DNA from: Algoriphagus sp. NG3
GTDB lineage: Bacteria > Bacteroidota > Bacteroidia > Cytophagales > Cyclobacteriaceae
Direction of reading: 5' to 3'
Assembly: GCF_034119865.1 (NCBI RefSeq)
Contig: NZ_CP139421.1
Coordinates: forward strand, 4,318,501-4,382,500
DNA length: 64,000 nt
Shown: positions 36,123-45,356 of the stretch, one piece after another
Layout: every line of letters begins with the position of its first letter
Numbering within the stretch: position 1 is the first letter of the stretch
Program-made: the position numbers and the translations under genes
The notes under the pieces: generated by a model
The model's input: the letters and a program-made list of their open reading frames with translations, nothing else
What the model was told of the DNA's origin: nothing
The model's database searches: none

Positions 36123-37586
36123 TCAGTCTTGTGTGAATTGTTGTAAAAACTCGGTTACTACTTCAGTATCGTCAAAGTGGTGCTTCACCCCTTTGATTTC
36201 CTGATAATCCTCATGGCCTTTCCCGGCAATCAGGATGATATCTCCTTTTTGCGAAAGCATACAGGCGGTCTTGATTGCCTCTCTGCGATCTACTATAGTC
36301 AAGGTTTTTCTGAGCTCAGATGGGCCTACACCAGCCTGCATATCGTTAAGGATTTCCGAAGGCTCTTCGAAGCGGGGATTATCTGAGGTAAGTATGGCTT
36401 TGTCGCTTTCCTGAACGGCAATTTTAGCCATCACCGGTCGCTTACTCTTATCACGGTTTCCTCCACATCCTACCACGGTAATCAATTGCTCACCACCTGT
36501 CCTTGCCCCGTTGATAGTTTTAAGTACATTATCCAGCGCATCTGGGGTGTGGGCATAATCCACGATAGCTGTAATACCAGCGATAGAAACTCTATCGAAC
36601 CTCCCTTTGGCTCCGCGGATCCCAGACAGTTCCCGAAGTACTTCGTCTTCCTCCTCTCCCAATAGCACGGTCACACCCAGAACCCCCAAGAGATTGTAAG
36701 CATTGAACGCACCTATCATTCTAAACCAGATCTGCTTTCCGTTGATATCCAGCTCTAGCCCTTCCAAGGTGTTGGAGATGATTTTGGCCTTAAAGTCCGC
36801 CGGGGATTTCAAAGCAAATGTCTGATGTGAGGCTTTGCAATTTTGAAGCATTACCGCTCCCCGCTTATCGTCACCGTTTACCAGCGCAAAGGCGTCCTTA
36901 GGAAGCTCATCAAACAACTTCTTCTTGGCTTTGATATATTCGTCAAACGTACCGTGATAATCCAGATGGTCGTGCGTGATATTGGTAAATACAGCACCAG
37001 CCAGCTTCAATCCCGCTATTCTCTCCTGTACTATGGCGTGAGAACTTGCTTCCATGAAACAGTGCGTACATCCTTCATCCAGCATTTTGCGTAGCAATGC
37101 CTGCACACTCACCGCATCAGGAGTAGTGTGGGTAGCATGGATTACTGTTTCGTTGATTTTATTCTCGACAGTGGAAAGTAAGCCAGTACTGTAACCCATC
37201 CTCATAAACAACTGGTGCAGAAGCGTGGCTGTAGTCGTCTTGCCATTGGTGCCTGTAATCGCTACTACTTTGATGGTTTTAGAAGGATTGTCAAAATAGT
37301 TGCTGGCCATGACTCCTAAGGCACGTGCAGAATTCACTACCTCTACATAAGTGACTCCATCTAGAAGTTGCTCGGGTAATCGCTCACAGACAATACTTTG
37401 CGCTCCCAACCCAATTGCCTTCTCAATAAACTCATGTCCGTCCACCTGTGTACCTTTGATGGCTACAAAAGCACTCCCTTCCTTCACCTGCCGGCTATCA
37501 AAGACAATATCCTTCACTTCCAACTCCATGTCACCGGTGGTGGAGGTAAGTGATACTTTATATAATATGTCTTTCAGTACTTTCAT
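36123..37586 (-). CDS. murE: UDP-MurNAc-tripeptide ligase MurE, meso-DAP type
   Basis: This ligase adds the third amino acid to the peptidoglycan stem. The ATP loop is [20 protein letters not shown], followed by [30 protein letters not shown] and [20 protein letters not shown] with the carbamylated-Lys region nearby. The specificity motif reads [14 protein letters not shown] is the meso-diaminopimelate form, as opposed to the lysine-type loop, so the wall is probably DAP-type (family knowledge). C-terminal [12 protein letters not shown] is conserved. It begins directly after the ftsI stop with no gap. Length 487 is normal. Confidence 0.97.
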   Translation of the reverse strand: MKVLKDILYKVSLTSTTGDMELEVKDIVFDSRQVKEGSAFVAIKGTQVDGHEFIEKAIGLGAQSIVCERLPEQLLDGVTYVEVVNSARALGVMASNYFDNPSKTIKVVAITGTNGKTTTATLLHQLFMRMGYSTGLLSTVENKINETVIHATHTTPDAVSVQALLRKMLDEGCTHCFMEASSHAIVQERIAGLKLAGAVFTNITHDHLDYHGTFDEYIKAKKKLFDELPKDAFALVNGDDKRGAVMLQNCKASHQTFALKSPADFKAKIISNTLEGLELDINGKQIWFRMIGAFNAYNLLGVLGVTVLLGEEEDEVLRELSGIRGAKGRFDRVSIAGITAIVDYAHTPDALDNVLKTINGARTGGEQLITVVGCGGNRDKSKRPVMAKIAVQESDKAILTSDNPRFEEPSEILNDMQAGVGPSELRKTLTIVDRREAIKTACMLSQKGDIILIAGKGHEDYQEIKGVKHHFDDTEVVTEFLQQFTQD

Positions 37587-39695
37587 TTATCCTAATACCA
37601 GATTAATCGTTGCGTTGGGGGTTAACTTTGCTCCCGGAGCAATGGACTGCCCTTTCACCCGGCCCTTGCCTGAGTAATTCACTTTCAACCCCTTGTTTTC
37701 AAGGATAAAAAGCGCATCCCTGAGCGATAGTCCAGATACATCCGGAACCAACGCCTTATCGGTGTCATTGACACTCATTTCTACGCTGGCATCATGGGAC
37801 ACCACCTTCACCCATTCCTCAGGGTTCGCAGCGGAAGCATTCAGCCCCAGCTTTCTGAATATCCCCTGTAGCTCCTCAGCCTTGCCAGCTTTGACGTAAG
37901 GCATATGTCCAGTTTCGGTTTCCGCTCTGAATATCTCCCTTTGATTGTCAGGGTTCAGGTCAAGGTCGAGTGCATATATTTTATCTGCGATTTCTTTAAA
38001 GACCGGCGCAGATACATCACCTCCATAAGCAGCAAAGCCAGTAGGACTATCAATCACCACTACCATGGAGTATTTAGGGTTATCAGCAGGAAAGTACCCT
38101 GCAAAACTGGTGTAGTATTTTCTGGTATATTTTCCGTTGACCAGCTTCTGGGCAGTACCTGTCTTACCGGCAATCTTATAATCCGCATTCGCTATATTCC
38201 TAGCCGTCCCCTGGGACACCACCCCTTCCAAGAGACCCTGAAGGTTTTTTATAGTTTTTTCTGAAGCTATTTGCTTTCTTACTACTTCAGGGCTGTATTC
38301 TTCTTTAATGATATTTCCGCGGGAAACTGACTTCACAATGTATGGCTTCATCATTTTCCCTCCATTTGCCACCGCATTGTAAAGAGCAAGTGTGTGAAGC
38401 GGATTAAGCTTTACCTCATAGCCAATAGATATCCATGGAAGCGTGGTGCCATACCAGTCTTTTGCTCCAGGTTTTTTGAAATAAGGCTTTCCTTCACCTA
38501 CCAGCTGAAAACCAAAAGGCTCCCTCAGTCCTACTTTATCGACGTAAGCCATGAATTTGGAAGGACTGGAGCCGAAATGCTCATCGACCAACTTGGAAAT
38601 CGCCACATTGGAAGACTTCTCGAAAGCCTCGCGTATAGTCAACGTGCCAAAACCGCCATTTTTGGCATCCCGCATCACCTGATTGTAAAATTTATGCGCA
38701 CCGTTTCCGGTCTCTATAGTCTCCTCAAGTGTAATCTTATTTTCTTCGAGCAGTGCCAGCATGGAGAGCAGCTTGAATGTGGATCCAGGCTCTGTATTTC
38801 CCTGATCACCTATGGCAAAATTGTAGTTTTCCCCATAGCCATTTCCACTGGTATTTCTTTGCAAATTGGCAATGGCTTTGATCTGTCCTGTCTTTACCTC
38901 CATGACGATCACTGAGCCAAACTCCGCATCCCGATCAGTCAACTGTCTCCTCAAAGCAGTCTCTGCCACATCCTGAATATTCACATCCAGCGTAGTAGTG
39001 ACATCATAACCATTTTCAGGCTTTACATCTTCCGCATCAAAAACAGGCTTCCAGGTGCCGCCGACCAATCTCTGGAAAAGCGCTTTCCCATCCTGGCCCT
39101 GCAGATATTCATTGTAGCTATATTCTATCCCAGCTCCGTAAGCATCCTCATTCAAAAAGCCAACTGTTCTGCTGGCAAGGGAATTGAATGGCCTGTATCT
39201 CTTTTCTACTTTTTCGAAAATCACTCCCCCACCCAGTCTTCCTTCCCGGAAAATAGGCCAAGTGGACATTTCCTGCATTCCCTGATAGCCGATCTGCTTT
39301 CTGTTCAGCACCAAATAGCGCTTGTTCTCCAGCCTTGCATCATTTATCATTCTCTTATATGCCCCTGCCGATTTGTCCTTGTAATACGCAGAAAGCAGCT
39401 CCGCCAAGGAATCAACCCCAGACTTATACACATCAGTTTTTGCAATGGTAGGATCTAACGCCACCCTATAAAAAGGCAGACTAGTAGCAAGCAAACTCCC
39501 ATCAGCCGCATAGATATTCCCACGCGTGGCTGGCACCTCACGATACTGAAAATTGATCGTTTCAGCTTTTTCACGCCATACATCTCCATCCGCCATTTGT
39601 AGCTTGGTGATTTTATACGGAATAGCAGCTGAACACAGCGCTATCAGTATGAAAACCACCCGTACCCTGAGCAATATGGATCGCTTGAAATTCAC
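37587..39695 (-). CDS. ftsI: Septal penicillin-binding protein FtsI with one PASTA domain
   Basis: This is the class B PBP that cross-links septal peptidoglycan with FtsW. A short N terminus is followed by a membrane anchor (ILLRVRVVFILIALCSAAIPY) and the dimerisation region (REVPATRGNIYAADGSLLATS...). The transpeptidase domain contains SxxK in EPGSTFKLLSML, SxN in FEKSSNVAISKLV and KTGTAQKLVNG. A single C-terminal PASTA domain (VPDVSGLSLRDALFILENKG, IAPGAKLTPNATINLVLG) occupies about residues 640-702. A PASTA domain on FtsI is uncommon in E. coli-like bacteria but common in this phylum. It overlaps ftsL by four bases. Confidence 0.95.
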   Translation of the reverse strand: MNFKRSILLRVRVVFILIALCSAAIPYKITKLQMADGDVWREKAETINFQYREVPATRGNIYAADGSLLATSLPFYRVALDPTIAKTDVYKSGVDSLAELLSAYYKDKSAGAYKRMINDARLENKRYLVLNRKQIGYQGMQEMSTWPIFREGRLGGGVIFEKVEKRYRPFNSLASRTVGFLNEDAYGAGIEYSYNEYLQGQDGKALFQRLVGGTWKPVFDAEDVKPENGYDVTTTLDVNIQDVAETALRRQLTDRDAEFGSVIVMEVKTGQIKAIANLQRNTSGNGYGENYNFAIGDQGNTEPGSTFKLLSMLALLEENKITLEETIETGNGAHKFYNQVMRDAKNGGFGTLTIREAFEKSSNVAISKLVDEHFGSSPSKFMAYVDKVGLREPFGFQLVGEGKPYFKKPGAKDWYGTTLPWISIGYEVKLNPLHTLALYNAVANGGKMMKPYIVKSVSRGNIIKEEYSPEVVRKQIASEKTIKNLQGLLEGVVSQGTARNIANADYKIAGKTGTAQKLVNGKYTRKYYTSFAGYFPADNPKYSMVVVIDSPTGFAAYGGDVSAPVFKEIADKIYALDLDLNPDNQREIFRAETETGHMPYVKAGKAEELQGIFRKLGLNASAANPEEWVKVVSHDASVEMSVNDTDKALVPDVSGLSLRDALFILENKGLKVNYSGKGRVKGQSIAPGAKLTPNATINLVLG

Positions 39696-40075
39696 TTTTC
39701 TATTTCGATTTTTATAGGTGGCTGATTGAGTTCAAATATTTCCAGAGCGGCGACCTTCTTAGCCACTTCAGACTGCATACTACCAAGCATATATTCCGCT
39801 TCCAGCGTAGTGACATCAGCACGTAGATCCTCCACTTCCTGCTGCACCTTATCAATCCTTCTTACCATGTTTTCAGCACGGTGATTACTCCATATATATA
39901 TCAAAGCCAATAGAGCCACAAACCCTACAGGCGGCACCAATTGCACAGGCACACCTTCACCCAGAATTCCGGTGATATCCAGCTTATCCTCTATCCATCC
40001 GAAGACAGATTTCCTTGGACCACCCTTTGGCTTATTGCCTGATTTCAGTTTTTTTCTAAATGCGTTAGTACTCAT
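39692..40075 (-). CDS. ftsL: FtsL-like cell division protein
   Basis: This is a small bitopic protein in the FtsL position. It has a basic N-terminal cytoplasmic segment (FRKKLKSGNKPKGGPRKSVFG), a single hydrophobic segment (PVGFVALLALIYIWSNHRAE, residues ~50-66) and a periplasmic coiled coil with heptads (MVRRIDKVQQEVEDLRADVTTLEAEYMLG). A short tail ending PPIKIEIEK follows. Sequence similarity among FtsL proteins is low, so the call rests on topology, size (127) and its place between rsmH and ftsI. It overlaps both neighbours by four bases. Confidence 0.88.
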   Translation of the reverse strand: MSTNAFRKKLKSGNKPKGGPRKSVFGWIEDKLDITGILGEGVPVQLVPPVGFVALLALIYIWSNHRAENMVRRIDKVQQEVEDLRADVTTLEAEYMLGSMQSEVAKKVAALEIFELNQPPIKIEIEK

Positions 40076-40983
40076 ACTTCTGTCTTCTTCGCTATTCTGA
40101 GTTTGGCACTTCTAGCACGTGGATTGGACGCTATTTCTTCAGCGCTTGCCACCACAGCACCTCTGCTTACAGGCTCCAAGGGACGAATAAGATTTCCGTA
40201 GAAATCCTTTTCCACTTCACCCTGAAACCTTCCTTTGATCATCAGGTTTTTCACCAGACGGTCTTCCAGACTATGGTAACTCATCACCACAAGTCTGCCT
40301 TCAGGCTTCAACACTTCTACTGAAGCAAGTAGCATCTCCTCCAAAGCTCCCATCTCGTCATTCACTTCTATTCTCAATGCCTGAAAGACCTGAGCATAAT
40401 ATTTAAAGTCTTTGCCCCGGGGAGCGTATCTTTTCAGAAAAGACGTGAATCCTTCCGTGGTCTCAAACTGCTGCGATGTCCTTTCAGAGACTATCGCCTG
40501 CGCCAGCGTCTTGGCATTCTTCACCTCACCATACATCCCGAATATCTTGTGAAGCCTACCTTCATCATAGGTGTTCAGAATTTCTTTGGCCGACAGATCC
40601 GCAGACTGATTCATTCTCATATCCAGACTACCGCTAAACCGTGTGGAAAACCCCCGGGAAGGCTCATCTATCTGATGGGAAGAAATCCCCAAATCAGCTA
40701 AAACACCATCCACCTTCTTCACACCATGAAGCCTCAGGTATTTTTTCAAATCCCGGAAATTGGCTGCCACAAAAGTAAAGTTGGCGCTCACTGGGACATT
40801 AGCCTCAGCATCCACATCCTGATCGAAGGCATATAAGTGCCCCTTATCCAGATGCTTCAGGATCTCTCTCGAATGCCCACCTCCACCAAAAGTCACATCC
40901 ACATAGATCCCGTCGGGATTAATAGACAAGCCTTCAGTGCATTCGGCTAGCATCACTGGGATATGGTAATTAGACTCTGTCAT
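40072..40983 (-). CDS. rsmH: 16S rRNA (cytosine(1402)-N4)-methyltransferase
   Basis: This SAM-dependent enzyme (MraW/RsmH) methylates C1402 of 16S rRNA and sits in dcw clusters by convention. The protein begins YHIPVMLAECTEGLSI, SAM loop YVDVTFGGGGHSREIL, then AFDQDVDAE, VDGVLADLGISSHQIDEPSRGFS, ALRIEVNDEMGALEEML, and VVMSYHSLEDRLVKNLM, all signatures. Length 303 is typical. It is four bases downstream of mraZ. Confidence 0.97.
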   Translation of the reverse strand: MTESNYHIPVMLAECTEGLSINPDGIYVDVTFGGGGHSREILKHLDKGHLYAFDQDVDAEANVPVSANFTFVAANFRDLKKYLRLHGVKKVDGVLADLGISSHQIDEPSRGFSTRFSGSLDMRMNQSADLSAKEILNTYDEGRLHKIFGMYGEVKNAKTLAQAIVSERTSQQFETTEGFTSFLKRYAPRGKDFKYYAQVFQALRIEVNDEMGALEEMLLASVEVLKPEGRLVVMSYHSLEDRLVKNLMIKGRFQGEVEKDFYGNLIRPLEPVSRGAVVASAEEIASNPRARSAKLRIAKKTEV

Positions 40984-40987
40984 GAGA

Positions 40988-41422
40988 TTAAATGAGATGC
41001 TTTTCCATCAGACCAGAAAGGTCTGCAGGATCAACTATGATATTCTTACTATAGTTTTCTTGGCTCCAGAACTCTATCCGCCCACCGTTACCTACTACCA
41101 CCACCTCTTTCTCTAGTCCCGCGTAAGCCTGATAGACCTTTGGGATCAACAATCTCCCCGCACTGTCCAATTCCACATCCACTACTGAATTGAAAAAGGA
41201 GCGCTGCAGCAATCTCTGCTCAGGGTTATGTATAGAAAGTGCCTTGATTTTATTTTCAAGTTTTTTGTATTCCACCATGGGGTAAAGAGCCAAACATCTA
41301 TCTTCAGCCATCCGAAGCATAAGCGTAGCCCCATTAGCCTCTGGTATTGCCGCCTTTATCTTGGCCGGCAATACCAGACGCCCTTTGGGATCTAGCTTGC
41401 AATCGTATTGGCTTCTGAACAT
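40988..41422 (-). CDS. mraZ: Transcriptional regulator MraZ
   Basis: This DNA-binding protein of the AbrB-like double-SpoVT fold represses the dcw operon in E. coli and other bacteria. Two MraZ repeats are visible: YDCKLDPKGRLVLPAKIKAAI near the N terminus and VVDVELDSAGRLLIPKVYQAYA near residue 80. Each has the DxKGR/DxxGR core. Length 144 is usual. It is the first gene of the 13-gene dcw run, and its own promoter carries four phased GTGGN boxes, which supports autoregulation. Confidence 0.96.
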   Translation of the reverse strand: MFRSQYDCKLDPKGRLVLPAKIKAAIPEANGATLMLRMAEDRCLALYPMVEYKKLENKIKALSIHNPEQRLLQRSFFNSVVDVELDSAGRLLIPKVYQAYAGLEKEVVVVGNGGRIEFWSQENYSKNIIVDPADLSGLMEKHLI

Positions 41423-41463
41423 AAATTCTTGTACTCTTTAAAATGATGCGTGTATAGTAAAGA

Positions 41464-41517
41464 CAAAAGTAACAAAATGCTCTCCACTTTCTACCACTTT
41501 GCTCCACAAATTCCCAC
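41464..41517 (-). promoter_or_regulatory. mraZ/dcw promoter with four phased MraZ boxes
   Basis: On the minus strand four boxes GTGGG, GTGGA, GTGGT, GTGGA (plus coordinates 41513-41517, 41503-41507, 41493-41497, 41483-41487) repeat every 10 bp with five-base spacers. Twelve bases downstream is TACTTTTG (41471-41464), a TAnnTTTG -7 box. E. coli MraZ binds repeated TGGGN boxes with five-base spacers, so this is a probable MraZ operator covering the -33 region. The transcript start would be near 41457, with a leader of about 35 bases. Confidence 0.85.
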
Positions 41518-41845
41518 TTTCACTTAAAAGTAGGTAAATCTTTATTCCCGCCCAATAGTTAATTGAAAAAATCAAGGATTTTTTTAGAGGTATTCTGTTG
41601 ATTAGAAAGCGGTTAGATATTCCCCAAATTGGGGCTAAACAAGGCAATTCAACCCATTCTTTGGCTAATCATAAAATATCATTACGATTGCGCAATAGAG
41701 GGCAATAGAAAAGTGGGGGGATTTCCCATGTTAACGGGGATTCTTTATACCAATGTGTAGAAATAACCCATGTTGGGCGAAGAGACTCAAAAAAACATTA
41801 GCCAGAAAATAAGTTTTATCTGATCACAAGCTCTTTTATGAAAAA

Positions 41846-41876
41846 AAAAGCGCCCCCTATCCGGGAACGCTTTAGC
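41846..41876 (-). terminator. Terminator of the CsbD gene
   Basis: On the minus strand AAAGCGTTCCC pairs with GGGGGCGCTTT (two G-T pairs) around a short loop, followed by eight Ts. It lies about 25 bases after the stop. Confidence 0.8.
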
Positions 41877-41899
41877 TATGAGCGAGAAGTTAACTTAGC

Positions 41900-42091
41900 T
41901 TATAACTTGTCTATAAATGCTTTGACTTCCTCTTTTGATTTACCGGTTTTCTTCTGGATCTTACCTAGAAGCTCATCCGATTTTCCTTCACTGTAAGTCA
42001 AATCATCGTCAGTCAAATCACCGTATTGTTGCTTTAATTTACCTTTTATCTCGTTCCAGTTTCCTTTTACTTTATCTTCAAATTCACTCAT
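41900..42091 (-). CDS. CsbD-family stress protein
   Basis: This is a small, highly charged, soluble protein of the CsbD family, often induced by general stress; its biochemical role is not established. The 63 residues contain the family hallmark EDKVKGNWNEIKGKLKQQYGD at the N terminus, then LTDDDLTYSEGKSDELLGKIQKKTGKSKEEV. Length is normal. It has its own terminator and lies between the dcw promoter and the exonuclease/ligase pair, facing away from the latter. The leader upstream is long and AT-rich. Confidence 0.93.
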   Translation of the reverse strand: MSEFEDKVKGNWNEIKGKLKQQYGDLTDDDLTYSEGKSDELLGKIQKKTGKSKEEVKAFIDKL

Positions 42092-42451
42092 GATTTTTAC
42101 GTTTATGTTTAAAATTTAACTATTACATGAATGAATACCCATAATTGATGCTAAACTTGTATAGTTCCCAAAATAGCTTTATTGGGTCGGTAACGGGCTT
42201 TTTTTCAAGAATCCCCGAACTCCGAAGATAAAACAGCACACCAATTTGGGGAATCAAATTCGGGTTATGGGAAGCAGGGGCTTACCTATAGAAAATTTGT
42301 AACCTGAAGACTTGGTGGATAATCTTACGATTTCAGGCCTACTATAAATCAGAGAGGATTTGAGAGCACGGTCATCACCCATAGGCCACTGCTTGCTTGA
42401 ATTCGGAACAATCGTTGAATTGAGTAGTTTTAATGTACTAATAGCAATCTG
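42092..42451. other. Divergent spacer between CsbD and exonuclease genes
   Basis: This 360-base spacer should hold promoters for both directions. A run GGGCTTTTTTTC near 42198 resembles a broken terminator. A minus-strand open frame at 42254-42634 overlaps the exonuclease start and is rejected as a gene. I see no repeat family member here. Confidence 0.5.
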
Positions 42452-43477
42452 ATGGCTTCTTCCGATCTTTTGATTTTTAATTCCAAAGGCATTTATTGCC
42501 CCCAAGCTGAAGTCTACCTCGACCCATGGAAGCCAGTGAAGTGCGCAATTATCACTCATGGCCATTCCGACCATTCCAGATATGGCAACGTTCATTACCT
42601 CACACATCATAACAACATCCCCATCATCCGCCATAGATTAGGAGACATCAATGTGCAAGGAGTCTCCTGGAACGAGCCTTTCCATATAAACGGTGTCAAA
42701 TTTAGCCTACATCCTGCCGGACACATTGTCGGATCTTCGCAGGTTCGGGTAGAGCACAAGGGCGAGGTGTGGGTTTTCACAGGAGATTATAAAACAGAAA
42801 ATGATGGAGTCTGCACCCCTTATGAATCCATACAGTGCAACACCATGATTACAGAATGCACATTTGGACTTCCTGCTTTCAAGTGGAAAAACCAAACTTC
42901 TGTATTTGAGGAAATAAATACCTGGTGTCAAAACAACAAGGAAGAAGGTAAAACTTCCGTACTCTTAGGCTACACACTCGGAAAAGCCCAGCGAATCCTC
43001 AAGCACCTGGATCCATCTGTAGGAAAAATATTTACACATGGAGCGGTGGAAAATATGACGGAGGTAATCCGTCCCTTAGTAAATATGCCCCAGACAACGC
43101 TCATCACTAAGGACATTACTGCAAAAGAAATCAGAGGAAATATAGTGATAGCACCTCCCAGCGCACATGGCTCTCCCTGGATCCGAAAGCTAGTTCCTTT
43201 TGAAACCGGGACATGTAGTGGCTGGATGGCTTTCCGGGGCGCAAGAGCCCGGAGGGCTACCGATAAAGGATTTGTACTTTCTGACCATTGCGACTGGCAA
43301 GGGCTGCTCCACAGTATCCAAGCAAGTAATGCGACCAGGGTGATCTGCACCCATGGATACACAGATATCTTCAGCAGATACCTATGTGAACTTGGATATG
43401 ACGCAAGTGTGGAAAACACCCACTATGAAGGCGAAAAAGAGGATAATTCAGGTGTGGAAACTGCACAAGCATCATGA
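42452..43477 (+). CDS. Ligase-associated DNA exonuclease, metallo-beta-lactamase fold
   Basis: This is a 341-residue metallo-beta-lactamase/beta-CASP-type nuclease of the family found beside ATP-dependent DNA ligases (ligase-associated DNA exonuclease, SNM1/artemis-like). The metal motif is CAIITHGHSDHSRYG (HxHxDH). Others are FSLHPAGHIVGSSQVRVEH, WVFTGDYKTENDGVCTPYE with the bridging Asp, MITECTFGLP, and C-terminal VLSDHCDWQGLLHSI and VICTHGYTDIFSRYL. In other bacteria the set includes a ligase, a DEXH helicase and the endonuclease PdeM; only the ligase follows here. The two genes overlap by four bases (ATGA), so they are translated together. Likely role: DNA-end processing in repair. Confidence 0.92.
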   Translation: MASSDLLIFNSKGIYCPQAEVYLDPWKPVKCAIITHGHSDHSRYGNVHYLTHHNNIPIIRHRLGDINVQGVSWNEPFHINGVKFSLHPAGHIVGSSQVRVEHKGEVWVFTGDYKTENDGVCTPYESIQCNTMITECTFGLPAFKWKNQTSVFEEINTWCQNNKEEGKTSVLLGYTLGKAQRILKHLDPSVGKIFTHGAVENMTEVIRPLVNMPQTTLITKDITAKEIRGNIVIAPPSAHGSPWIRKLVPFETGTCSGWMAFRGARARRATDKGFVLSDHCDWQGLLHSIQASNATRVICTHGYTDIFSRYLCELGYDASVENTHYEGEKEDNSGVETAQAS

Positions 43478-45072
43478 AATCATTTGCTAAACTGATTGAA
43501 AAGCTGGATGCCACGAATAAAACCAAGCAAAAGGTGGCAGCTTTAGCAGATTACTTTGCGCAAGCTGAGGAGCAGGACAAGCTATGGACAATAGCCATTC
43601 TCTCTCATAGACGCCCTCCACGACCAGTAAACATAACTCTCCTGCGGACTTACGCCGCGGAACTCGCCCAGATTCCCCTGTGGCTTTTTGAAGAAAGTTA
43701 CCATATCGTGGGAGACTTGGCAGAATCTATTGCTCTTGTGGTGCCGAATGATCAGCATACCTGCCACAAATCATTGAGTGAAATCCTTCAAGAACTGGTC
43801 TTGCTGAAACCAAAAACAGAATATGAAAAAAAGCTGTATGTACAACACATGTGGATGCAGCTGGATTACTATTCGAGATTTGTGTTTACCAAGCTTCTGA
43901 CTGGATCCTTCCGTATTGGGATTAGCCAGAAGTTAATGACCAAAGCACTTTCCCTGGTCACCTCTGTGCCAGAAGATGAACTTGCCTATAGACTGATGGG
44001 CAACTGGAATACTGAAGAAACTACGTTCGAAGAATTGATATTTGGAAGAAATGAGCAAGCCTATGTTTCCAAACCCTATCCTTTTTATCTGGCATACGCA
44101 TTAGAATGTGATGTGCATGAACTAGGAGAAGTTACTCAATGGGCCGCAGAACATAAATGGGATGGCATCCGGGGGCAGATTATCTGTCGGAAAGGAGAAA
44201 TTTTTGTCTGGTCCAGGGGTGAAGAATTAGTGACAGACAAATATCCGGAGATTGCCGATTTAGTCAATTTTCTCCCCTTGGGCACCGTCATAGACGGAGA
44301 GATATTGCCATATATTGATGGTCAGATAGGCCTCTTTAACGATCTCCAGACCCGTATCGGTAGAAAAAATGTAAGCAAAGCTATTCTGGCAAAAGTGCCG
44401 GTAATCTTCAAAGCATATGACATTCTAGAGTATCAGGGAAAAGATATCAGGGAATTGCCTTACCAAGACAGAAGGCTTCTCCTGGAAGAATTAGTGAGCA
44501 GAACAAACCACCCATCGCTACAGCTTTCGGATCAAATGAACTTCACCTCCTGGGATGAAGCTATTGCCGAACGGGAATTGTCCAGAGAAAAGCGTAGCGA
44601 AGGATTGATGCTGAAAAAGAAGTCTGCACCATATCAGGTGGGACGAAAAAAAGGGGACTGGTGGAAATGGAAAATAGAACCCCTGACCATAGATGCAGTA
44701 CTTACCTACGCCATGCGTGGGCATGGGAGAAGAACAAATCTTTTTACCGACTATACCTTTGGGCTATGGCAGCTTAATGAAGCGGGAAAAAAGGAGTTAG
44801 TCACCTTTGCAAAAGCATATTCAGGGCTTACTGACAAAGAGTTTGCTCAGGTTGACAACATAATCAAACGGACAACGCTTGAACGTTTTGGCCCAGTCCG
44901 AAGCGTAGAGCCGACTCTTGTATTCGAATTGGCTTTTGAGGGAATAGCATTTTCTAACCGTCATAAGAGTGGTGTGTCCGTCCGGTTTCCCCGGATATTA
45001 CGCTGGAGAAAGGATAAAAAAATCGAGGATGCAAATACGCTCGATGATCTAAAAGCACTCATCCCTAAGTAG
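43474..45072 (+). CDS. ATP-dependent DNA ligase
   Basis: This 532-residue ligase joins nicks using ATP. An N-terminal DNA-binding domain (residues ~1-200, including FVFTKLLTGSFRIGISQKLMTKAL) is followed by the adenylation domain. The adenylated lysine is in AEHKWDGIRGQI (KxDGxR), followed by VWSRGEELVTDKYPEI (motif III region), GTVIDGEILPY (Glu), RSEGLMLKKKSAPYQVG (motif IV, EGLM.K) and WWKWKIEPLTIDAVL (motif V). The C-terminal OB fold includes VFELAFEGIAFSNRHKSGVSVRFPRILRWRKDK (motif VI). All motifs are intact. Its stop TAG uses the first base of an inserted element at 45072. It is a repair ligase additional to the usual NAD-dependent LigA. Confidence 0.94.
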   Translation: MKSFAKLIEKLDATNKTKQKVAALADYFAQAEEQDKLWTIAILSHRRPPRPVNITLLRTYAAELAQIPLWLFEESYHIVGDLAESIALVVPNDQHTCHKSLSEILQELVLLKPKTEYEKKLYVQHMWMQLDYYSRFVFTKLLTGSFRIGISQKLMTKALSLVTSVPEDELAYRLMGNWNTEETTFEELIFGRNEQAYVSKPYPFYLAYALECDVHELGEVTQWAAEHKWDGIRGQIICRKGEIFVWSRGEELVTDKYPEIADLVNFLPLGTVIDGEILPYIDGQIGLFNDLQTRIGRKNVSKAILAKVPVIFKAYDILEYQGKDIRELPYQDRRLLLEELVSRTNHPSLQLSDQMNFTSWDEAIAERELSREKRSEGLMLKKKSAPYQVGRKKGDWWKWKIEPLTIDAVLTYAMRGHGRRTNLFTDYTFGLWQLNEAGKKELVTFAKAYSGLTDKEFAQVDNIIKRTTLERFGPVRSVEPTLVFELAFEGIAFSNRHKSGVSVRFPRILRWRKDKKIEDANTLDDLKALIPK

Positions 45073-45356
45073 GGCTTGCTGAAAAAGTCTCAGCTATGCC
45101 AGGCCTGCCTACCGGACAGGCAGGTTCAAGGCGGCCGAGTGAAGATGTATGCTTATACTTTGAATGAGGCCAACGAAGAAGATGGTATGGCTGAGGCTAG
45201 CTTGAAAATCTTGGTTTTATAATTTTCTGATGCATGGATAAAGGCCTTTTATCCTTAAAAAGCTTGCACTTGCTGAAAAACTATTCTCCCAAAAAAATGT
45301 GCTAATCATTCAAAATTATAGTTTTTGATATATTAAAAGCGTTTTTCAGCAGGCCC
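45072..45356. mobile_element. MITE-like element with terminal inverted repeats and 6-bp target duplication
   Basis: This 285-bp sequence is bounded by GGGCTTGCTGAAAAA on the left and TTTTTCAGCAGGCCC on the right, inverted repeats that differ at one base. It is flanked by TAAGTA on both sides (45066-45071 and 45357-45362), as expected of a target-site duplication. It encodes no transposase. An internal inverted repeat GCCTGCCT/AGGCAGG-type occurs near 45108-45122. The ends resemble those of IS1182/IS5-group elements from memory. The insertion lies exactly at the ligase stop codon and leaves it functional. Non-autonomous element or deletion remnant are both possible. Confidence 0.78.

Larger units (their letters stand above)
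41423..41899. other. Spacer between mraZ and CsbD genes
   Basis: Apart from the mraZ promoter and the CsbD terminator this 477-base stretch is AT-rich. It holds a 69-codon open frame on the minus strand that covers the promoter boxes and is not credible. No further repeats were noted. Confidence 0.6.

Noticed and set aside
41438..41647. 69-codon minus-strand frame upstream of mraZ
   Set aside because: It covers the MraZ boxes and promoter and has no protein-like features.
42254..42634. 126-codon minus-strand frame overlapping the exonuclease start
   Set aside because: Overlaps antisense the conserved metallo-beta-lactamase N terminus; composition unlike a protein.
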